From: SIG588 sp045599305
GTDB lineage: Bacteria; Bacillota; Clostridia; Oscillospirales; Acutalibacteraceae
Direction: 5' to 3'
Length of the DNA: 11,861 nucleotides
Assembly: GCA_045599305.1 (NCBI GenBank)
Contig: JAZRVU010000048.1
Location: 1 to 11,861, forward strand
Under the pieces are notes generated by a model. That model saw only the letters and a program-made list of their open reading frames with translations, had not been told where the DNA came from and did no database searches. Shown here piece by piece: positions 7,006 through 11,861 of this stretch (the stretch's first letter is position 1; the number at the start of each line of letters is the position of its first letter). The position numbers and the translations under genes were made by a program.

Positions 7006-7034
7006 ATCATATCACGTCCGCCCGCAAATTGCAA
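7006..7034 (-). promoter_or_regulatory. Promoter of rsuA
   Basis: On the - strand, TTGCAA (complement of 7029-7034), a 17-base spacer ending in TGA, and TATGAT (complement of 7006-7011) form a near-consensus extended -10 promoter. It starts 3 bases beyond the stop codon of the upstream DUF4830-like gene, so rsuA has its own transcription start even though the gap is only 63 bp. Confidence 0.7.
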
Positions 7035-7037
7035 GGG

Positions 7038-7511
7038 TCAGGTGACGTTTTGCGGGACGAGCCCGGTGACACGGCCGCCCATCACCGTTTCGGAAATGTC
7101 CCCGCCCACCACCGCGTCCTTGTAGACATAGAGGTGCGCCAGCACTTCCCCGGCATCGCTCCGGTTGCCCAGTACGCGGTAACTCCAGCATTTCAGCCGC
7201 TTGCCGTGGTAGGGGAGCAGATCCATCTCCGCCTGCTTCTGCAGTTCGTTATAGGCGGTGAAGGTCTCGTCGAATTCATCGGGGATCAGCACCTCGCGCA
7301 CCTCGCAGTAGGCGAGGTCCACGTCGTAGCCGAGCGATTGGAGATAGGCCACCCGTGCGGGGTTGTCGGCAGCCGTTACCGGTGCGGCCGTGGACACCGC
7401 TCCGCCCACCGGCCACAAAAACGCCGCCAGCAGGATCCCCGCCAGCACCACCAGACAAATCAGCAGCGCGATCAGCTGCCGCCGCGAGGTCTTTACCGAA
7501 AATACAAACAC
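7038..7511 (-). CDS. Membrane-anchored DUF4830-like protein
   Basis: A protein of 157 residues with unknown function. Basic residues (SRR) precede one hydrophobic membrane segment (about 13-33), and the rest is predicted to lie outside the cell. The C-terminal part (about 53-142) resembles DUF4830: YLQSLGYDVD, then a VLIPDEFDETFTAYNELQ segment, LLPYHGKRL and LYVYKDAVVGGDI. The open frame extends further upstream, but the GTG at 7511 is chosen as start because GGAGG (complement of 7520-7524) lies eight bases before it and the extra N-terminal residues overlap the promoter region. It is separated from the upstream lipoprotein gene by a strong terminator, so it is its own unit. The domain name is from recognition of the conserved pattern, not a search. 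Confidence 0.75.
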   Translation of the reverse strand: MFVFSVKTSRRQLIALLICLVVLAGILLAAFLWPVGGAVSTAAPVTAADNPARVAYLQSLGYDVDLAYCEVREVLIPDEFDETFTAYNELQKQAEMDLLPYHGKRLKCWSYRVLGNRSDAGEVLAHLYVYKDAVVGGDISETVMGGRVTGLVPQNVT

Positions 7512-7519
7512 GACCGTCC

Positions 7520-7524
7520 CCTCC
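7520..7524 (-). promoter_or_regulatory. Ribosome binding site deciding the GTG start of the DUF4830-like gene
   Basis: GGAGG on the - strand, eight bases before the GTG codon at 7511-7509. The more upstream in-frame GTG (7589) falls inside the terminator hairpin of the preceding gene and is not a credible start. Confidence 0.7.
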
Positions 7525-7538
7525 GTCTTACCGTAATT

Positions 7539-7567
7539 GATATACCATATGCCGTGGCCGGTGGGAA
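7539..7567 (-). promoter_or_regulatory. Possible promoter of the DUF4830-like gene
   Basis: On the - strand, TTCCCA (complement of 7562-7567), a 17-base spacer ending in TGG, and TATATC (complement of 7539-7544) give a weak extended -10 promoter between the upstream terminator and the GTG start. Confidence 0.35.
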
Positions 7568-7580
7568 TATGCCGGACGGC

Positions 7581-7612
7581 AAAAAACACACGGCAGGCGG
7601 GCGCCTGCCGTG
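7581..7612 (-). terminator. Rho-independent terminator of the DUF6106-nnr-lipoprotein operon
   Basis: On the - strand a perfect 10-bp stem CACGGCAGGC / GCCTGCCGTG (complement of 7603-7612 and 7589-7598) with a GCCC loop is followed by TG and six T (complement of 7581-7586). It starts 11 bases after the lipoprotein stop codon. Confidence 0.93.
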
Positions 7613-7623
7613 CGGAAAATGCG

Positions 7624-8142
7624 TTATGCGGTGGTGAAATCCGAAAAGGTCAGTTCCAGTTCCTCCGACGGCACCGAGAGCGCCGAAAGCGCACCGGTCT
7701 TCGGATCGGCATAGAGGGTGAAAGAGGCGCCGTCGCCCGCCTCACCGGTGATCGTAAGCCGGCCGTCGGCACCGACAGTACCCGCGGCGGTACCGTAGAC
7801 CACCGCGTCCAGCGCCCGGAGCACCCGTTCACCCAGCGCCGCCTGCGGCACCGTGCCGGCATCCACCGACCAGGAGAGCCCCATCAGCCGCAGCGTCACC
7901 TGTTCGCCGTCCCATTCGGCCACCAGTCCCGCCAGTTCCTGCGGCTCGGTGAGGGAGACGGTGAGCAGACCGGCGGAGGAGCGTTCCAGCCTGCCGGCGA
8001 CCGCTTCGCCGCGATAGGTGCCGGTAAAGCCGCAGGTGAAGCCGGCGGCCACCGGCGGGACGGGTTCTTCCTGCGGGCGCTTACACCCGGTCAGCAGGAG
8101 CGGGAGCAGCAGAAGGCACAGATACAACCGGAGATGTTTCAT
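7624..8142 (-). CDS. Small lipoprotein of unknown function
   Basis: A secreted lipoprotein of 172 residues. It has a short charged start (MKHLR), a Leu-rich hydrophobic core and an L-T-G-C lipobox with Cys20 as the lipidation site; a charged, proline-containing spacer follows. The rest (about 34-172) alternates short polar and hydrophobic segments and ends in an SEELELTFSDF strand, suggesting a beta-rich fold. I do not recognise a family. The ATG at 8142 lies inside the last 62 bases of nnr in another frame. Only a weak GGGTG precedes it, so translation is probably coupled to nnr. It is the last gene of a three-gene operon. Confidence 0.85.
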   Translation of the reverse strand: MKHLRLYLCLLLLPLLLTGCKRPQEEPVPPVAAGFTCGFTGTYRGEAVAGRLERSSAGLLTVSLTEPQELAGLVAEWDGEQVTLRLMGLSWSVDAGTVPQAALGERVLRALDAVVYGTAAGTVGADGRLTITGEAGDGASFTLYADPKTGALSALSVPSEELELTFSDFTTA

Positions 8143-9664
8143 GGGGCGACACCCGTTTCTCTAAATCTAAAAACAATCCGCCCAGCTGCGCAATCAGATC
8201 GCGCGGGAGCATCGCGTGCTGCGACAGGGCCGCGGCCGCACGGTCGCCTGCCAGCCCGTGCAGATGCACGGCGCACATGGCGGCGGCATACGGCTCCATA
8301 CCCTGCGCCAAAAAGGCGCCGATCATGCCGGCCAGTACGTCGCCGCTGCCGCCGGTGGCCATGCCGGGGTTGCCGGTGTGGTTGACGAGCAGCGCGCGGT
8401 GAGGCGCGGCAATGAGCGTTTCGTGGCCTTTGAGCACCAGCGTCACGTCGTATTCCTCCGCAAAGGCGCGGGCGACGGCGGCGCGGTGTGCCTCCACATC
8501 CTCCACGGTGCGGCCGGTGAGCCGGGCCATCTCGCCGGGATGCGGGGTGAGCACGAGCGGACGGCGGATCGTTTTCAGTTTATCTATATGCAGACAAACG
8601 GTATTTATACCGTCGGCGTCCAGCACGAGTGGGGTGTCGCCATGCGAGAGCACATCCCACACCAGACTTTCCGCCCGGCGGCCGATCCCGCAGCCCAGCA
8701 CCACCGCGTCAGCCTTTGCGGCACATTCCCGCAGGACGAGCTGTGCCGAAAGGCCGGTATTCTCCAGCGGCAGGCAGACCGCCTCCGGCAGGGCGGCGGT
8801 GAAGGCGGGATAGGCCTCGCGGGGGAGCGCGGCGGTGAGCAGACCCACGCCGCAGCGCAGGGCGGCCTCGGCGCATAGCCGCGCCGCGCCCACCATGCCG
8901 TCACTTCCCGTAACGGTGAGCAGATGTCCGAAATCTCCCTTGTGCGCCCACGGGTCGCGGGCGGGGAAGTGCGCCTGCACCATGCCCCAGCCCACCGCGA
9001 CCTCGCCGCCGCTGAAGCGGTCGACCAGTTCGTCGTCGATGCCGATGGTGACCACCTCTACCCGCCCGCAATAAGGCAGTACGGTGGCGGCCACCAGCGC
9101 GGGCTTGAGCGCGGTGAAGGTGACGGTGCAGTCGGCACGGACGGTGTCCGGGTCGGCAGTGCCGCTGTCCGCCTCCACGCCGCTGGGGATGTCCACGGCC
9201 ACCACCGGAGCGGCGGAGGCATTCACCATCCGCAGCAGGTGGCGCAGGTGATCGGGCAGGGGGCAGTGAAAACCGATGCCGAAGAGCGCGTCCACGATCA
9301 GGCCGGCCGACTGCACCGCCTCGCCGGCCAACAGCGGCTCGGTCTCCAGGCGGCAGATGGTCACGTCGGTGCCGGTCAGACGGGAGAACATCTCTTTGGC
9401 CTGCGGCGTGGAAGGGGTGCCCACCGTCACCACCGTGATGCGGGCGCCCTCGTCCAGCAGACGGCGGGCAATGACAAAGCCGTCGCCGCCGTTGTTGCCG
9501 TCACCGCAGAGCACCGCCACCCGCCGTCCGGCCAGCGGCCAGGCCGAGCGGATGACGCGGGCGGCCGCGCTGCCGGCGTTTTCCATCAGACGCAGATAGG
9601 ACAGGCCGCCCTTAACGGCGGCCTGCTCCAGTTTTTTCATGCTGTCGGCGGTCAAGACGGTCAT
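8081..9664 (-). CDS. nnr: Bifunctional NAD(P)H-hydrate epimerase / ADP-dependent dehydratase
   Basis: A 527-residue metabolite-repair enzyme. The N-terminal YjeF_N/NAXE domain (about 1-215) epimerises damaged NAD(P)HX, and the C-terminal ribokinase-like domain (about 230-500) dehydrates the S form back to NAD(P)H using ADP. Seen in the sequence: GDGNNGGDG (54-62), DALFGIG (125-131), DIPSGVEADSG (158-168), HKGDFGHLL (241-249) followed by a GSDGMVGAA segment, LDADGIN (348-354), LTPHPGEM (372-379), LKGHETLI (411-418), and TGNPGMATGGSGDVLAG (430-446) with catalytic Asp442. The ATG at 9664 is preceded by GGAGGA at good distance and overlaps the upstream stop codon as ATGA, so translation is coupled. 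The final 20 or so residues, a Pro/Ala/Ser-rich tail, run past the usual end of the family and overlap the lipoprotein start. Confidence 0.95.
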   Translation of the reverse strand: MTVLTADSMKKLEQAAVKGGLSYLRLMENAGSAAARVIRSAWPLAGRRVAVLCGDGNNGGDGFVIARRLLDEGARITVVTVGTPSTPQAKEMFSRLTGTDVTICRLETEPLLAGEAVQSAGLIVDALFGIGFHCPLPDHLRHLLRMVNASAAPVVAVDIPSGVEADSGTADPDTVRADCTVTFTALKPALVAATVLPYCGRVEVVTIGIDDELVDRFSGGEVAVGWGMVQAHFPARDPWAHKGDFGHLLTVTGSDGMVGAARLCAEAALRCGVGLLTAALPREAYPAFTAALPEAVCLPLENTGLSAQLVLRECAAKADAVVLGCGIGRRAESLVWDVLSHGDTPLVLDADGINTVCLHIDKLKTIRRPLVLTPHPGEMARLTGRTVEDVEAHRAAVARAFAEEYDVTLVLKGHETLIAAPHRALLVNHTGNPGMATGGSGDVLAGMIGAFLAQGMEPYAAAMCAVHLHGLAGDRAAAALSQHAMLPRDLIAQLGGLFLDLEKRVSPHETSPVVSVPSAAPAPADRV

Positions 9665-10197
9665 AACACATCCTCCGCATTTTCGCTGACGGTCGGGATA
9701 TCGTATTGCTGACGCACCTCGCGCTGCATCAGATAGGGCAGACCGTCGATGAGGGCGTTGAGCACCCGGGCATTTGGCTCGAACACCACCGCGGTGTGCC
9801 CGTTCTTCTTGCTGTGATAGGTGAAGCACCAAAGCGATTTGTCCGGCAGGGCGGAGGTGCAGCGCACCACCCGGTCGAACCGGCTCAGGTTTTCGTTTGC
9901 CTTGCAGGGGGCAAGCGACTCGATCTTTTCCCCCCGCACCGAGACCAGACGCAGCCGCTTGCGGCGGCCGCGGATGCGGTCGATGTCGATATCGCCGTTG
10001 GTGACGCAGTATTCATATTCGGTGAGCGGCATGCGCACCAGCCACCACCAGCCCCAGCCGACCAGCACGATGAGCGGCAGGAAGAACAGGGCCGCCGCCA
10101 GCGCCAGCACCACGGCCGCCAGAGTGATGAGGAACACAAGGGCAAAATATTTTCCTTTTTTCTGCTCCATGATCAACTGCTCCACAAAGGTATCCAT
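9661..10197 (-). CDS. DUF6106-like two-helix membrane protein
   Basis: A 178-residue membrane protein of unknown function. A short polar N-terminus (MDTFVEQ) precedes two closely spaced hydrophobic segments (about 18-40 and 41-56, the second rich in Trp). A soluble C-terminal part follows, with YEYCVTNGDIDIDRIRGRRKR (61-81) and VSVRGEKIESLAP (85-97). This pattern matches what I recall as DUF6106, found in GC-rich Clostridia. An ATG at 10218 opens the frame, but the ATG at 10197 is preferred because GAGGT (complement of 10207-10211) stands nine bases before it. Its stop overlaps the nnr start by four bases, making it the first gene of the operon. The domain resembles PH-like bacterial domains, but no function can be assigned. 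Confidence 0.82.
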   Translation of the reverse strand: MDTFVEQLIMEQKKGKYFALVFLITLAAVVLALAAALFFLPLIVLVGWGWWWLVRMPLTEYEYCVTNGDIDIDRIRGRRKRLRLVSVRGEKIESLAPCKANENLSRFDRVVRCTSALPDKSLWCFTYHSKKNGHTAVVFEPNARVLNALIDGLPYLMQREVRQQYDIPTVSENAEDVL

Positions 10198-10232
10198 ATC
10201 CCAAAAACCTCGTTTCATTGTGTTACGATCCT

Positions 10233-10262
10233 ATCATACCACATTACGGAAAGGTTTTGCAA
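10233..10262 (-). promoter_or_regulatory. Promoter of the DUF6106-nnr-lipoprotein operon
   Basis: On the - strand, TTGCAA (complement of 10257-10262), an 18-base spacer ending in TGG, and TATGAT (complement of 10233-10238) form a near-consensus extended -10 promoter. It runs divergently from the O-acetylhomoserine sulfhydrylase promoter about 30 bases away. Confidence 0.7.
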
Positions 10263-10291
10263 GATTGTGAAGGTAAACAGTTCGTAAATTC

Positions 10292-10320
10292 TTGCATTTT
10301 TTTGCGGGATGTGCTATGCT
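10292..10320 (+). promoter_or_regulatory. Promoter of the O-acetylhomoserine sulfhydrylase gene
   Basis: TTGCAT (10292-10297), a 17-base spacer ending in TGC, and TATGCT (10315-10320) form an extended -10 promoter. Only about 27 bases would lie between the transcription start and the ATG, so there is no room for a SAM riboswitch or T-box. Confidence 0.7.
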
Positions 10321-10353
10321 TTGGGGGAGCGATTGCATGAAAGGATGACCGAA

Positions 10354-11628
10354 ATGAGTTGGCATATCGAAACAAAATGCATTCAGGAAGGCTGGCATCC
10401 CGCAAGCGGTGAGGCTCGGGTGCTCCCCATCTATCAAAGCACCACCTTCCGTTACGAGAGCGCGGCGGCGATGGGCGATCTGTTCGATCTGAAGAATGAC
10501 GGATATTTCTACACCCGTCTGGGCAATCCCACCACCGACGCGGTGGAGAAAAAGATCGCCGCGCTGGAGGGCGGCGTGGGGGCGCTGCTCACGTCGGCGG
10601 GGCAGGCGGCCACCATGCTGGCGGTGCTGAACATCGCCCACGCGGGGGATCACATCATCAGTTCCTCCGCGGTGTACGGCGGGTCGTATAACCTCTTTGA
10701 CAAGACCCTGCGGGAGCTGGGGATCGAGACCACCTTTGTGGAGCCCAACGCCACGGCGGCCGAGTTGGAGCCGCTGTTCCGCCCGAACACCCGTCTGGTA
10801 TTCGGCGAGACGCTGTCCAATCCCTCGCTGTGCGTGCTGGACATCGAAGAATTCGCCAAGGCGGCGCACGCCCATCAGGTGCCGCTGATCGTGGACAATA
10901 CGTTCCCCACCCCCATCAACTGCCGTCCCTTCGAATTCGGGGCGGATATCGTGACCCATTCCACCTCCAAGTATCTGGACGGCCACGCGGTGGCGCTGGG
11001 CGGCGTGATCGTGGACGGCGGTACCTTCGACTGGAAGGCGGCGGGCAAATATCCCGAACTGACCGAGCCGGACGAAAGCTATCACGGCGTGATCTACTGT
11101 GAGCATTTCGGCGCCGCCGGCTATATCGCCAAGGCGCGCTGCCACCTGATGCGGGATATGGGCGCCACGCCCTCGCCCACCAATGCGTTCCTGCTGGGGC
11201 AGGGCATCGACACGCTGCACCTGCGTGTGCAGCGGCATTGCGAGAATGCGCAAAAAGTGGCGGAATTCCTGCAGAACGAGCCGCGCGTGACGTGGGTCAA
11301 CTATCCCGGTCTGCCGGGCGACAAGGGCTATGCCCTGTCGCAGAAATATATGCCTCACGGCACCAGCGGCGTCATCTCCTTCGGCGTGAAGGGCGGGCGC
11401 GAGGCGGCCTGCCGCTTCCTCGATGCACTGAAGCTGGCCGCCATCGCCACCCATGTGGCCGATCTGCGCACCTGTGCGCTGCACCCGGCTTCCACCACCC
11501 ATCGCCAGATGAACGATCAGCAGTTGGCCGAGGCGGGCGTCACTCCCGATCTGATCCGCCTGTCGGTCGGTATCGAGAATGTGGAGGACATCATCGACGA
11601 CCTGCGCGGCGCGCTTGACGCGATGTGA
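10354..11628 (+). CDS. metY: O-acetylhomoserine sulfhydrylase (PLP enzyme)
   Basis: A 424-residue cytoplasmic PLP enzyme of the Cys/Met metabolism family. It is expected to make L-homocysteine from O-acetyl-L-homoserine and sulfide, the direct-sulfhydrylation route to methionine. PLP-contacting motifs include YTRLGNPT (53-60), SAGQAA (81-86), the phosphate-side Asp in DNTF (Asp181) and the Schiff-base lysine in THSTSKYLDGH (Lys206). The length and the extra segment at about 226-248 (KAAGKYPELTEPDESYHGV) are typical of MetY rather than the shorter MetB/MetC enzymes. Methionine gamma-lyase is a less likely alternative. The ATG at 10354 is chosen because AAGGA lies eight bases upstream; ATG at 10345 is too close to that site. 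It is monocistronic, with its own promoter and a terminator at the 3' end, and is the only complete + strand gene here. Confidence 0.92.
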   Translation: MSWHIETKCIQEGWHPASGEARVLPIYQSTTFRYESAAAMGDLFDLKNDGYFYTRLGNPTTDAVEKKIAALEGGVGALLTSAGQAATMLAVLNIAHAGDHIISSSAVYGGSYNLFDKTLRELGIETTFVEPNATAAELEPLFRPNTRLVFGETLSNPSLCVLDIEEFAKAAHAHQVPLIVDNTFPTPINCRPFEFGADIVTHSTSKYLDGHAVALGGVIVDGGTFDWKAAGKYPELTEPDESYHGVIYCEHFGAAGYIAKARCHLMRDMGATPSPTNAFLLGQGIDTLHLRVQRHCENAQKVAEFLQNEPRVTWVNYPGLPGDKGYALSQKYMPHGTSGVISFGVKGGREAACRFLDALKLAAIATHVADLRTCALHPASTTHRQMNDQQLAEAGVTPDLIRLSVGIENVEDIIDDLRGALDAM

Positions 11629-11637
11629 TGACCGAAC

Positions 11638-11673
11638 AAAAAATCCCTTCGCCGTGCGGCGAAGGGATTTTTT
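11638..11673. terminator. Bidirectional terminator between metY and the phosphatase-like gene
   Basis: TCCCTTCGCC (11644-11653) pairs perfectly with GGCGAAGGGA (11658-11667) around a GTGC loop. Six A precede it (11638-11643) and six T follow it (11668-11673), so it terminates in both directions. It serves metY on the + strand and the convergent gene ending at 11684 on the - strand. Confidence 0.95.
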
Positions 11674-11683
11674 ATGTCTTTTT

Positions 11684-11861
11684 TCAATAGTTGCGGGCAG
11701 AGAGGTGGGAGATATCGCCCAGATTCATCACACGGGCGGCGGCGATGCCGGGCTCGTCGGAATGGGTCTCCATATGGATCTCCGTCACCGAGGTGGTGGG
11801 CAGGAACATGGTCTGCCACACCCACGCGGGGGAGAGTCCCACGATGTGGGAAAAGAGCGCC
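11684..11861 (-). CDS. Histidine phosphatase (phosphoglycerate mutase-like) family protein, C-terminal end (partial)
   Basis: The gene enters from beyond the right edge and ends with TGA at 11684-11686; 58 codons are visible. The segment with LFSHIVGLSP, a WQTMFLPTTSVTEI stretch and a terminal NLGDISHLSARNY resembles the C-terminus of phosphoglycerate mutase-like histidine phosphatases, where PNTSVT... and LND.SHL motifs are common. The catalytic RHG motif would lie outside the window, so the assignment is tentative. It converges on metY and shares its terminator. Confidence 0.6.
   Translation of the reverse strand, partial: ALFSHIVGLSPAWVWQTMFLPTTSVTEIHMETHSDEPGIAAARVMNLGDISHLSARNY

Noticed and set aside
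10198..10353. Possible SAM riboswitch or T-box ahead of metY
   Set aside because: The predicted transcription start leaves a leader of only about 27 bases, with no structured element.
10234..11502. 422-codon open frame on the - strand, antisense to metY
   Set aside because: The + strand product is an unambiguous PLP enzyme; the antisense frame has low-complexity composition, no RBS and crosses both promoters.

Overview
This is an 11.9 kb stretch of bacterial chromosome. It is GC-rich in most genes, with short AT-rich gaps holding Gram-positive-type ribosome binding sites and sigma-A-like promoters. The gene content fits a GC-rich Clostridia member, probably Oscillospiraceae/Ruminococcaceae: a class II xylose isomerase, an MsmX/MsmK-type sugar-transport ATPase, DUF4830- and DUF6106-like proteins, and a membrane-anchored cell-wall amidase with a Thr-rich linker. 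The family-level assignment is an inference; no rRNA or tRNA gene is present to confirm it.

Layout, left to right. Bases 1-289 (+) are the 3' end of a group II intron: the last 70 codons of an endonuclease-less maturase, then recognisable domains V and VI. The intron ends about 8 bp from the stop codon of xylA (298-1611, -), which lies antisense to it. Next come a 997-residue membrane-anchored protein that joins a GHL10-like domain to a C-terminal zinc amidase (1721-4714, -), a lone sugar-ABC ATPase (4879-6021, -) with a textbook terminator, and an RsuA-family pseudouridine synthase (6165-6974, -) with a TTG start. A small DUF4830-type membrane protein follows (7038-7511, -, GTG start). Then there is a tight three-gene operon transcribed leftward from 10197 to 7624: a DUF6106-like membrane protein, the bifunctional NAD(P)HX repair enzyme Nnr, and a lipoprotein, closed by a strong terminator. 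A divergent promoter pair separates that operon from an O-acetylhomoserine sulfhydrylase gene on the + strand (10354-11628). That gene ends in a bidirectional terminator shared with the 3' end of a histidine-phosphatase-like gene cut by the window edge.

How the parts work together. Most of the window is housekeeping or metabolic: pentose isomerisation, energising of sugar ABC importers, NAD(P)H repair, rRNA modification and direct-sulfhydrylation methionine synthesis. xylA and the ATPase gene both serve sugar use but flank the cell-wall gene and appear to be separate transcription units. The only clear mobile element is the group II intron. I did not find an obvious new defence or mobile system. 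The items most worth a second look are the GHL10-like/amidase fusion, whose GHL10 half seems to have lost its catalytic acidic residues; the intron placed antisense against the xylA stop codon; and a palindrome in the xylA leader.
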